From contig NZ_MAOI01000122.1 in assembly GCF_001884235.1 (NCBI RefSeq), positions 1 to 43,767 of the forward strand: a stretch of DNA of 43,767 bases, read 5' to 3'. Of this stretch, positions 18,898-26,652 are shown piece by piece; position 1 is the stretch's first letter; the number at the start of each line of letters is the position of its first letter. The stretch comes from Bacillus paramycoides (GTDB taxonomy: Bacteria > Bacillota > Bacilli > Bacillales > Bacillaceae_G). A program made the translations under genes and the position numbers. The notes below the pieces were generated by a model. That model was given only the letters and a program-made list of their open reading frames with translations, ran no database searches and had not been told where the DNA came from.

Positions 18898-18926
18898 ATT
18901 ATAATAAAAAGTGAGGAAAAGATCAA
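18898..18926 (-). promoter_or_regulatory. Sigma-A promoter of the methyltransferase, -35 contains GATC
   Basis: TTGATC (18921-18926) and TATAAT (18898-18903) on the minus strand, 17 bases apart, end about 45 bases ahead of the start. The -35 hexamer includes a GATC, the likely target of the enzyme it drives. Confidence 0.75.
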
Positions 18927-19020
18927 CTATAACATTTTAGGAATCGTACTTTTTACAGTTCTTTTTTGGCTTGTAACCGTTAAGAAAATACTTCGTTACT
19001 ATATCAATAGTATAAACGAA

Positions 19021-19076
19021 ACAAACTGACTTGAACAGATCCAATATAACTGTTATTTAATAGAACAAACTGACTT
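19021..19076 (+). repeat. Pair of 12-base direct repeats in the M-R intergenic region
   Basis: ACAAACTGACTT occurs at 19021-19032 and again at 19065-19076, 44 bases (about four helical turns) apart, between the divergent methyltransferase and endonuclease genes. This looks like an operator pair. No controller (C) gene is present in the island. Confidence 0.55.
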
Positions 19077-19096
19077 TTCCTTCTTATAAATTTTAC

Positions 19097-19126
19097 TTGT
19101 ATAAAATTGAAACAGCTTTTTATTAT
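19097..19126 (+). promoter_or_regulatory. Candidate promoter of Sau3AI-like copy 2
   Basis: TTGTAT (19097-19102) and TATTAT (19121-19126), 18 bases apart, lie about 70 bases ahead of the start at 19194. The 12-base repeats end 20 bases upstream of the -35. Confidence 0.5.
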
Positions 19127-19193
19127 AGCATAACTTTAATATGTAATGTTTAAAATCATACGACAGAGCACCGGATACAGAAAGGAGATTATT

Positions 19194-20588
19194 ATGGACT
19201 ACACTACAATAGAAGAACTAATGCAAAAAGCGCGAGAAGCTGAAGGAAAAACATTTGGTGAAATTGATTCAACTAACCGACTTGCAAACGCAAAGTCAAA
19301 AGGCGGACTAGGCCAAGTAATCGAGGAAAGCTTTTTTGGATATGAAGTAAATTCAAACGCAGAAGCTGACTTTAAACACCTTGGTATTGAACTCAAAGTA
19401 ACTGCATTTAAACAAAATAAAAACGGTTCATTATCAGCCAAAGAACGGCTAGTCTTAAATATTATCAACTATATGGAAGAAGTTCATACACACTTTGAGA
19501 CATCAAGCTTTTGGAAAAAAAACGAAAAGCTACTACTAATGTTCTATGAATGGGTACCTGGCGTAGACCGTAAAGATTTTCATATTACAAAAAGCCTTCT
19601 ATTCACCTATCCCGAAGCTGATTTAGAAATAATTAAACAAGACTGGGAAATCATCTTAAATAAAATTCGTGCTGGCAAAGCACATGAATTATCTGAAGGT
19701 GATACAAACTATTTAGGAGCTTGTACAAAAGGTTCCAATAAAAATTCACTTCGTTCACAACCGTATTCTGAAATTCAAGCAATGCAAAGAGCTTTTTCAT
19801 TAAAGCCTTCTTATATGACAGCACTAGTTCGCAGATATCTCCTAAACGAAGAACTAGTAAGTTTTACAACAACAAATGAACTAAAAGGAAAATCTTTAGA
19901 AGAAATCCTTTATTCAAAATTTGAGAATTACATAGGCCTAACTGATCAAGAAATCGCTCAAAAATTATCTATCGACTACAAACCTACAACCAAGAGCTTT
20001 GTTCCATTATTAGTAAGCTCTTTACTTGGTATTAAAGGAACTCGACTCGATAAAATTGAAGAGTTTGCGAAGGCCAATATAGAATTCAAGACAATTCGTT
20101 TAGAACCCAACGGAAAACCAGAACAAAGCATGTCATTTGAAACGATTGATTTTCATCAATGGACAAATGAATCATGGGAAGAAAGCGAAATTCGAGAACG
20201 CTTCTATCAAACCAAGTTTTTGTTCGTAATTTTTGAATTTAACCAAACAAAAAAAGAAAACCCAAACCGTAAACTCTACTTTAAAGGTATTCAACTTTGG
20301 AACATGCCTGTCCCCACAATAGAAAAAGAAATACGTGAACTATGGGAAGAAGTTAATAAAGTAATAAATGAGGGTATTCAAATTGAATATAAAAAACGTG
20401 GTGATAAAGAAGTTGAAGTAAACAACTTACCGAAAATGACTTTCAACGGTGTTACACATATTAGACCAAAAGCCCGCAACGGTGCCGATAAAGTAACTTT
20501 ACCTGATGATCAGCAAATTACAAAGCAGTGTTATTGGTTGAACAATTCTTATATTGCTTCTGTTATCGCCAATAACCTTAACAAATAA
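19194..20588 (+). CDS. Sau3AI/MutH-family type II restriction endonuclease, copy 2
   Basis: 464 residues from the ATG at 19194 (AAAGGAGATTATT site); the longer reading from 19146 has none. The core reads KGGLGQVIEESFFGYEV, then EADFKHLGIELKVTAF, giving E44, D59, E66 and K68, the same intact tetrad as copy 1. LSEGDTNYLGACTKG and RAFSLKPSY align with copy 1 along the whole length. It is divergent from the methyltransferase, a classical R-M arrangement, so this copy is the likelier cognate nuclease. The opposite orientation and low identity to copy 1 by eye suggest an old duplication or separate acquisition. Confidence 0.9.
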   Translation: MDYTTIEELMQKAREAEGKTFGEIDSTNRLANAKSKGGLGQVIEESFFGYEVNSNAEADFKHLGIELKVTAFKQNKNGSLSAKERLVLNIINYMEEVHTHFETSSFWKKNEKLLLMFYEWVPGVDRKDFHITKSLLFTYPEADLEIIKQDWEIILNKIRAGKAHELSEGDTNYLGACTKGSNKNSLRSQPYSEIQAMQRAFSLKPSYMTALVRRYLLNEELVSFTTTNELKGKSLEEILYSKFENYIGLTDQEIAQKLSIDYKPTTKSFVPLLVSSLLGIKGTRLDKIEEFAKANIEFKTIRLEPNGKPEQSMSFETIDFHQWTNESWEESEIRERFYQTKFLFVIFEFNQTKKENPNRKLYFKGIQLWNMPVPTIEKEIRELWEEVNKVINEGIQIEYKKRGDKEVEVNNLPKMTFNGVTHIRPKARNGADKVTLPDDQQITKQCYWLNNSYIASVIANNLNK

Positions 20589-20620
20589 TTTATTTTAATC
20601 TAAAATCTTTATATCACCAA

Positions 20621-20673
20621 TAATCTCCTTTTCTATTTACATAATTAGTATGTAAATAGAGAAGGAGATTTTC
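20621..20673. terminator. Terminator at the right border of the restriction island
   Basis: A long near-perfect stem, AATCTCCTTTTCTATTTACAT paired with ATGTAAATAGAGAAGGAGATT, around 7 bases and followed by TTTTCGTTT. It serves the endonuclease and possibly the convergent lipoprotein gene. Confidence 0.85.
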
Positions 20674-20715
20674 GTTTATAACAAATTTACGTCGGTTCCA
20701 TATGATTACTACCTC

Positions 20716-21693
20716 TTATTTTTTCATCCCAGATTCCCTCACCATTCCCCCATATCCCAAACCACTCTCCTCCAAAAACACCCTCGTCTCCCCACTCCCC
20801 TTATAAAAGCTCTCCCAACCCCTCTCCCTCAAAATCCCCTTCCAAGTATCACTCTCAACCATCCTCTTAATGACATCATCCCAATAAACAATCTCTTCTT
20901 CCGTCATATCTTTCGGACCCATAATTCCTTTCCAGTGCTGGAAGACAACATCGATTCCTTGTTCTTTCCATGTTGGGGTTTCTGGTAGTCGGTCTAAGCG
21001 TTTTTCGGAGGATACGGCTAGTATTTTTATTTTGCCTGCTTTGTATTGTTTTTCGGCTTCGGATAGGGTCATGGTTGCGGCGTTGATTTGTTTGTTCGTT
21101 AGGGCGTTTATGATTTTTTCTTTGTTTTCGTAGACGAAGAATTCTAGTTCGGCAGGGTTCATGCCGAAGGCTTTGCTTACTTGTACGAAGGATAGGTGAT
21201 CGTCGTTTCCTAAGCCGGGGGCAACGCCGATTTTGAAATTTTTCTTGCCTTGTTTTAGCTGTTCCATTAGTTGTTTTGCGTTTTCTATGTTTGAGTCTTT
21301 TGATACGACAACGACTTCCCAATCTGACGCTAGTGTTGCGAGTGGTGTGAAGTCTTTATATGTTAGTTTACTGTGGCCTAGTAGGTTATTTGTTATGAGT
21401 AAGCTTGAGTTAATCGCAAGTACGTGACCGCCTTTTTGTTTCGTATATTTCCATCCGACATCACCGCTGCCTCCTACTTTGTTTGTGACAGTGATTGGTT
21501 TTGTGAAGATTTTTTCTTCTGTCAGTGTTTTCTGCATCGCCCGTGCCGTTAAGTCCCATCCAGCCCCTTGAACGTTCGGTGCAACGATTTCTACTTTGTC
21601 TATGTTTACTGTATTCGTTTGAGGTTTTTCCGAAGAACAACCAGCTATTACTCCTGTCATAATCCATATACATAGTAATAATCGTTTTTTCAT
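20716..21693 (-). CDS. TctC/Bug-family solute-binding lipoprotein
   Basis: 325 residues. A lipoprotein signal peptide (MKKRLLLCIWIMTGVIAGCS) has lipobox VIAGC, so Cys18 is the lipidated residue. The mature protein (VEIVAPNVQGAGWDLTARAM and KVGGSGDVGWKY) is a tripartite tricarboxylate-binding protein. No tctA or tctB transporter gene is here. It overlaps the response regulator by ATGA (start 21693), so it belongs to the sensor operon; the B. subtilis citS-citT-yflP cluster is a similar case. It may deliver carboxylate ligand to the kinase. Codon composition flips within the gene at about 20,900-20,940. Confidence 0.88.
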   Translation of the reverse strand: MKKRLLLCIWIMTGVIAGCSSEKPQTNTVNIDKVEIVAPNVQGAGWDLTARAMQKTLTEEKIFTKPITVTNKVGGSGDVGWKYTKQKGGHVLAINSSLLITNNLLGHSKLTYKDFTPLATLASDWEVVVVSKDSNIENAKQLMEQLKQGKKNFKIGVAPGLGNDDHLSFVQVSKAFGMNPAELEFFVYENKEKIINALTNKQINAATMTLSEAEKQYKAGKIKILAVSSEKRLDRLPETPTWKEQGIDVVFQHWKGIMGPKDMTEEEIVYWDDVIKRMVESDTWKGILRERGWESFYKGSGETRVFLEESGLGYGGMVRESGMKK

Positions 21694-22367
21694 AATCCTC
21701 GTCCTATTCGATACTTTCGCTCTGGTCGTCCGATAATGCCGTATGTGTACTCTACTGTGCATTCGTTTGTCGCTACTAAATATTCTAAATATCTTCTTGC
21801 GGTTGTTCTGGAAGCTCCCATTTGTTCTCCCATTTCTTCTATTGTAATTCCCTCTTCGAACCCTTGTATAATTCCTTTCACCTTTTGAAGTGTTAACGGA
21901 TCAACACCTGTCGGTAAGTTTTTCATATGTTGTATTTGCGAAGTGCCAAAGAAGTTATCGATTAGTGCTTGATTTACTTCATTGTTACTATGTAATAATT
22001 GCTTCTTTCTCTTATAGTCCTCAATGGTACGAACAAATTTTTCTAACGTGACCGGTTTAATAAGATAGTTACTTACGCCATTTCGAATTGCTTTTTCTAA
22101 CATATGGTTTTCATTCGCCGCTGTAACTATAATGACGTCAACGTTTGGAAAGTCAGCATGAATTTTCGGCAATAAGTCGGTTCCAATTCCATCTGGTAAA
22201 TAATTATCTAATAGAAGCAAATCGATTTCTTCCTTTTGTAGTAGTTCCATCGTTTCTTTTGCGTTCAATGCTTTCCCGATCACTTTTACGTTCTTTATTT
22301 TTGCTAAAAACTCTTCTTGAATTTGTGCTACGCGGAAATCATCTTCTGCAATTGCAACCTTCAACAT
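21690..22367 (-). CDS. CitT/DcuR-type response regulator
   Basis: 225 residues. Receiver domain with acidic pair EDD at 8-10, phospho-acceptor D54 (LLLLDNYLPDG), T/S in VTAAN and K in LIKPV. A C-terminal helix-turn-helix of the CitB type (ITIEEMGEQMGASRTTARRY) follows. It is preceded by GGGGGATGGCAT, 18 bases after the kinase gene, and overlaps the lipoprotein gene by ATGA. It should activate the divergent symporter gene, probably through the paired sites at 24021-24116. Confidence 0.92.
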   Translation of the reverse strand: MLKVAIAEDDFRVAQIQEEFLAKIKNVKVIGKALNAKETMELLQKEEIDLLLLDNYLPDGIGTDLLPKIHADFPNVDVIIVTAANENHMLEKAIRNGVSNYLIKPVTLEKFVRTIEDYKRKKQLLHSNNEVNQALIDNFFGTSQIQHMKNLPTGVDPLTLQKVKGIIQGFEEGITIEEMGEQMGASRTTARRYLEYLVATNECTVEYTYGIIGRPERKYRIGRGL

Positions 22368-22385
22368 ATGCCATCCCCCTGTTTG

Positions 22386-23975
22386 TCATTTACTTTCTCT
22401 CAATGTTTTCGGAAGGTAAATTGTAAAAATAGCTCCCCCATTTTTCTCGTTCTGAATTTCAATTGTTCCTTGTAGTAGATCTACCATTTCTTTCACGTTT
22501 GCTAGCCCGTAACCACGATTATTTCCTTTCGTTGAAAATCCTTTTTGAAAAATGGTCGTGATTTTTTCTGTTGGTACTCCTTCTCCACTATCTATCACTT
22601 CAAACACAATATCGTGTCCAATATCCGTAATAAAAAATGAAACACTCTTTTCCTCTTGCGTACTCACCGCATCAAACGCATTATCGATCATGTTTCCAAG
22701 AATCGTAATAAGGTGTGAAACTTTTATATGATCTGGTAACGGATGAAGCATACTATCTCCTTCAATATGAAAATCAATTTTCTTCTCAGACGCTGTTCCG
22801 AGTTTTCCTAATAAAATAGCTTGTACTTTCGCATCGTGAATTTGATGGAATAAAATATGATTTTGACTTTGATGAATATTAGATTCTTGTTGGATAAATT
22901 CAATAGCTTCTCTATAATGTCCTAACTGAAGTAAGCCCGATAACACGAAAAGCTTATTTGTAAATTCATGTGTTTGAGCACGTAAGTCCTCTGAGTACTT
23001 TCTTACCTCAGATATCGTATTAACTAAGTTCTGCAATTCCGTTTTATCTCTAAAACTACATACTACGCCTACCGTACTGTTATTTTCGAGTATCGGTGTC
23101 ATGTTTAAAATAAACACTTTATCTTGAAATGCGATTTCTTGATCGTTTTCTAGCACTCTCTCCATACTAAATTCCGGTAAAACTTTTGAAATATGCTGAT
23201 GCACATATTCATCATTTACCTGCAGCATCTCTTCTGCCGACGTATTCATCATAGTAATAAAACCGTTTTGATCAATAGCGATAATCCCTTCTTTTATAGA
23301 TAAAAGTATTGCGCTTCGTTCCCGGTATAGCGCTGCAATTTCATTCGGTTCTAGGCCTAGTGTATCTTTCCGAATACTACGCGCTAAAAGTATGCCGCCA
23401 ATGACTCCAACTAGTAACACCGCTAAAGAAAAGAGTATAATTTCTTTCGTTCTGTTCAATATGTTAGATTCAATACCTTTTATTAAAAACTCTACTGTAA
23501 CAACGCCTACGACTTGATCATAGTCTCCGTTATGAACAATAATTGGCGCCTTTGCCATTAAGGCAGGACCGCTTGCACCTTTCCCTTCGAGCGTATAATA
23601 GCCACCAAAAGTGAGCGCTTCATAGTTATATGGATTATTGCTTTTTGTACCAATCAACTCCGAATTAGAATGTGAATAAATAACCCCATAACGATCTTCT
23701 ATAACTACATAATCTGCATCCGCTTGCTCACGAACTTGTTCCGCAATTGATTGAACGGTACTTTTACCATCATTATTTTGAAATGCCTCCTTTATAGCTG
23801 GCATAAAAGAAAGAGACTTAGCCGTTTGCAGAGCTAATTGTTCGACTTGGCGCTTCGTATCAACAGACTGAATGTAAACAAATATTCCCGCTAAAAGGAG
23901 AACGACAAATAAAATTAATGTAATGATTAATCCTAATATTTTCGTTTGTAGTGACACTTTTCGTGATTTTTTCAT
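22386..23975 (-). CDS. CitS/DcuS-type sensor histidine kinase
   Basis: 529 residues. Helix at about 11-35, an extracytoplasmic sensor domain of the CitA/DcuS (Cache-like) fold at 36-175 with DADYVVIEDRYGVIYSHSN, a second helix at about 180-200, a cytoplasmic PAS domain (IDQNGFITMMNTSAEEML), the H-box RAQTHEFTNKLFVLSGLL, and an ATPase domain with NMIDNAFDAV, GEGVP and GYGLANV. These kinases sense external carboxylates such as citrate, malate or fumarate. It is first in the operon and divergent from the MHS symporter. Confidence 0.93.
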   Translation of the reverse strand: MKKSRKVSLQTKILGLIITLILFVVLLLAGIFVYIQSVDTKRQVEQLALQTAKSLSFMPAIKEAFQNNDGKSTVQSIAEQVREQADADYVVIEDRYGVIYSHSNSELIGTKSNNPYNYEALTFGGYYTLEGKGASGPALMAKAPIIVHNGDYDQVVGVVTVEFLIKGIESNILNRTKEIILFSLAVLLVGVIGGILLARSIRKDTLGLEPNEIAALYRERSAILLSIKEGIIAIDQNGFITMMNTSAEEMLQVNDEYVHQHISKVLPEFSMERVLENDQEIAFQDKVFILNMTPILENNSTVGVVCSFRDKTELQNLVNTISEVRKYSEDLRAQTHEFTNKLFVLSGLLQLGHYREAIEFIQQESNIHQSQNHILFHQIHDAKVQAILLGKLGTASEKKIDFHIEGDSMLHPLPDHIKVSHLITILGNMIDNAFDAVSTQEEKSVSFFITDIGHDIVFEVIDSGEGVPTEKITTIFQKGFSTKGNNRGYGLANVKEMVDLLQGTIEIQNEKNGGAIFTIYLPKTLRESK

Positions 23976-24020
23976 GCTTCATATCCTTTGATTAAATATT
24001 CAAAAATATCAATCTCCTAT

Positions 24021-24116
24021 TCAATTATTATGACAAAACTCAATATTAATCAACTATTAAGATAAAAATGTCATGTACATAAAGTACAAAAAGAATAAAA
24101 TTGTCATAATATTGAG
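24021..24116. promoter_or_regulatory. Paired, oppositely oriented operator candidates for the CitT-type regulator
   Basis: TTGTCATAATAATTGA is read on the minus strand at 24021-24036 and TTGTCATAATATTGAG on the plus strand at 24101-24116. The right copy touches the -35 of the symporter promoter. Arrangement in a divergent region fits a response-regulator site for both units. Confidence 0.5.
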
Positions 24117-24140
24117 ATTACTATTCAAAAACAGTACAAT
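24112..24140 (+). promoter_or_regulatory. Sigma-A promoter of the MHS symporter
   Basis: TTGAGA (24112-24117) and TACAAT (24135-24140), 17 bases apart, about 63 bases ahead of the start. Confidence 0.65.
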
Positions 24141-24202
24141 TCAACTACAATGAACACGCTTTCATAAATATTATTTTATTTATAGCAAGAGGAGGAATTA
24201 TT

Positions 24203-25531
24203 ATGGCTCAAGTAAAATCTAGCCGAGTCACCGGAAATATTTTCAAAGGTTCCGTCGGCAATTTAATTGAATGGTACGACTGGTACGTTTACTCTGCTTT
24301 CGCTGTATATTTTTCAGCAGAGTTCTTTCCTAAAGGGGATCCAACTAGTCAATTGCTAAACACAGCGGCTATTTTCGCAGTCGGATTTTTAATGCGTCCT
24401 ATCGGTAGTCTATTAATGGGACGTTATGCCGATCGGCACGGGCGCCGGGCAGCATTAACTCTTTCTATTACGATTATGGCCGGTGGTTCTTTAATCATTG
24501 CCTGTACACCTAGTTACGAAAGCATTGGTGTCATGGCCCCAATTATTTTAGTTCTTGCCCGTTTACTTCAAGGATTGTCACTCGGCGGAGAGTACGGAAC
24601 TTCAGCAACCTATTTATCTGAGATGGCTAGTAGTGGTCGCCGTGGTTTTTATTCAAGCTTTCAATATGTAACGCTCGTTGCTGGACAGATGGTTGCGTTA
24701 GGTGTTCAAATTGTTCTTCAGCAATTACTAAGTGAACCAGATATGAAGGCTTGGGGATGGCGTATTCCGTTCATTATTGGAGCGATGGGAGCAGTAGCTG
24801 TATTATGGCTTCGCCGTACGATGGATGAATCGGAGCAGTTTTCAAAAATGGAATCTAAAAATCGCGAAAGTGCTGGAACTATTCGCGCTCTTATGAAACA
24901 CCCGAAAGCAGTATTAACAGTAGTCGGCCTAACACTAGGCGGCACTGTCGCATTCTATACGTACACAACATATCTACAAAAATTCATGGTAAACACAGTC
25001 GGTCTCCCGAAAGAAGTTGTAAGCTGGATTAACTTTGTCGCACTACTTATATTCGTAGTACTTCAACCGATTGCCGGGCTACTATCCGACCGAATTGGAC
25101 GTCGCCCACTATTAATGGCTTTCGGTATTCTCGGAACGTTACTAACAGCACCACTATTCTTCTTCCTGGAAAAAACGACAGAACCAATCGTAGCATTCTT
25201 ACTCATGATGGTCGGTCTCATTATCGTTACTGGTTATACTTCCATTAACGCAATTGTAAAAGCGGAACTCTTCCCAACTGAAATTCGCGCATTAGGCGTA
25301 GGCTTCCCCTATGCACTAACAGTTGCGATATTCGGTGGAACAGCAGAGTTCATCGCATTATGGCTAAAGAGTATCGGATTGGAATCATTATTCTACTTCT
25401 ATGTAGCTGGATGTATCGCAATAAGCTTTATCACGTATTGGCGTATGGCAGAGTCTTCGAAGACTTCGCAGATTGAGGCGGAGTTGAGTGCGGGAGATAC
25501 ACTAGCTAGTAATAAATCTAAATCAAATTAG
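24203..25531 (+). CDS. MHS-family carboxylate/H+ symporter (KgtP-like MFS)
   Basis: 442 residues, 12 helices. Markers of the metabolite:H+ symporter family: GNLIEWYDWYVYSAFAVYFS near 15-35, MGRYADRHGRRAAL (loop 2-3 motif), LLQGLSLGGEYGTSATYLSE, GRRGFYSSFQY, and SDRIGRRPLLMAFG in the loop 8-9 repeat. Best matches by eye are 2-oxoglutarate or citrate permeases. Ribosome site GAGGAGGAATTATT. Divergent from the CitS/CitT-like operon, which very likely induces it in response to the same substrate. Confidence 0.9.
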   Translation: MAQVKSSRVTGNIFKGSVGNLIEWYDWYVYSAFAVYFSAEFFPKGDPTSQLLNTAAIFAVGFLMRPIGSLLMGRYADRHGRRAALTLSITIMAGGSLIIACTPSYESIGVMAPIILVLARLLQGLSLGGEYGTSATYLSEMASSGRRGFYSSFQYVTLVAGQMVALGVQIVLQQLLSEPDMKAWGWRIPFIIGAMGAVAVLWLRRTMDESEQFSKMESKNRESAGTIRALMKHPKAVLTVVGLTLGGTVAFYTYTTYLQKFMVNTVGLPKEVVSWINFVALLIFVVLQPIAGLLSDRIGRRPLLMAFGILGTLLTAPLFFFLEKTTEPIVAFLLMMVGLIIVTGYTSINAIVKAELFPTEIRALGVGFPYALTVAIFGGTAEFIALWLKSIGLESLFYFYVAGCIAISFITYWRMAESSKTSQIEAELSAGDTLASNKSKSN

Positions 25532-25567
25532 TTTCAATCCTTATAATTTCTCTTCCCTAAAAAACAA

Positions 25568-25600
25568 ATGCCAACTTGCTTCTATCAAGTTGGCATCCTT
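25568..25600. terminator. Bidirectional terminator between symporter and second island
   Basis: ATGCCAACTTG pairs perfectly with CAAGTTGGCAT around 7 bases. It lies between the convergent symporter and SMI1/KNR4-like genes. Confidence 0.8.
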
Positions 25601-25611
25601 CTTCACTACAC

Positions 25612-26052
25612 TTAATTCAATTCATACAATCCTTCAACAAACTCTGAGAAACTATTAGCTATATATATAATTCCTTCTGTTATATTTTGATGGCTTAATT
25701 CATGATCCCATAATACAACAGTTATTTCATTAGAAGTCCTATAATCAAAGCAAATATAATTACCAAATTGATCACTCATAAATGGAACAATTAGTTTAGG
25801 TAACTGATTTTTTAAGTTTTCATATGTAGTCCATATATTCTCTACATGTGATTGGTCAAATGACAGTAGTGCTTTTGCAACTAACTCTTTCCGATGAGCT
25901 GTATCAAACACATTTGGTCTGGGACGACCAGCGTTATTATAATCAACACATACCTTATAATCCTCTGGAAGTACAATCCCTAACATGTTTTCAAAGCGAC
26001 TAACCTCTTTTTCATCCCTTAACGGCTTGGACATAATCCAGTTTACATTCAT
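25612..26052 (-). CDS. SMI1/KNR4 (SUKH) family immunity protein
   Basis: 146 residues from the ATG at 26052 (AAGGGGTGAATTATAAT site). SUKH features are FENMLGIVLPEDYKVCVDYNNAG at about 18-45, then LIVPFMSDQFGNYICFDYR and VVLWDHE. These proteins neutralise the toxins encoded next to them, often nucleases. It follows the WHH nuclease gene by 42 bases and ends the operon, so it is the cognate immunity gene. Confidence 0.88.
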   Translation of the reverse strand: MNVNWIMSKPLRDEKEVSRFENMLGIVLPEDYKVCVDYNNAGRPRPNVFDTAHRKELVAKALLSFDQSHVENIWTTYENLKNQLPKLIVPFMSDQFGNYICFDYRTSNEITVVLWDHELSHQNITEGIIYIANSFSEFVEGLYELN

Positions 26053-26094
26053 ATTATAATTCACCCCTTCTCTCACTATTTACTTAGTAACCGT

Positions 26095-26652
26095 TTATCG
26101 ATGTTCTGTTCCTCCGCCCCATAAATTACGTCCACCTGTATGACCACTTTTATCATGTAACTCTTTATCTACGAGTTGTAAAACTCCTGGTTGTTCAGAA
26201 TGATGCCACACATAACCATCTGGTGTTTCACTATATTTAATTTGTTCAAGCTGTTCAGGTGTAAATTTCTTTTGTAGATCTAGATTATACTCAACATCTT
26301 GGCCTAAATTTCTGATCGCAGTCTTGAATTGTCTTGCATCACTATTTAAGTATTGCTGTTCCTCTAATTGTACTTCATATGTCACAGGAAACTCTGGAAA
26401 AACACCTTCTACTACTTCACCGCTTGGTAGCTCAATTATTTTCTTTTCAAAAGGAACTCCTGTAATAGGATGCAAATCGTTCTCTAAACTCTGATTTCTT
26501 GTCTCTACATAGCGGATTGGCTTATTCGCCTCTTCATAACTATGTATCTCTTTAGGAGTCATTTCCCGTGCAAATGAAGGAATATCCGTAGTCCCTTTCA
26601 TCACATCTTGCTTTTGAATTTCTAAAAATGTTTGTGTAACTGCTTCAATCAT
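26095..26652 (-). CDS. WHH-type HNH/Endo VII nuclease toxin
   Basis: 185 residues from the ATG at 26652 (AAAGGAGCGATATTT site), overlapping the upstream ATPase stop by ATGA. The core is HPITGVPFEKKIIELPSGEV, EGVFPEFPVTYEVQLEEQQY, SDARQFKTAIRNL, then the catalytic TPDGYVWHHSEQPGVLQLVD and LHDKSGHTGGRNLWGG near the end: the WHH motif with downstream histidines. In polymorphic toxins this domain sits at the tip of long secreted proteins; here it is nearly free-standing, with only about 50 residues ahead and no signal peptide or LXG/WXG leader. It is cotranscribed with a HerA-like ATPase and an immunity gene. DNase activity is inferred. Confidence 0.87.
   Translation of the reverse strand: MIEAVTQTFLEIQKQDVMKGTTDIPSFAREMTPKEIHSYEEANKPIRYVETRNQSLENDLHPITGVPFEKKIIELPSGEVVEGVFPEFPVTYEVQLEEQQYLNSDARQFKTAIRNLGQDVEYNLDLQKKFTPEQLEQIKYSETPDGYVWHHSEQPGVLQLVDKELHDKSGHTGGRNLWGGGTEHR

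Noticed and set aside
6300-20673. Integrative element with attachment sites around the restriction island
   Set aside because: No integrase or transposase, and the border hairpins at 6311 and 20621 do not share sequence, so no direct repeat marks an insertion.
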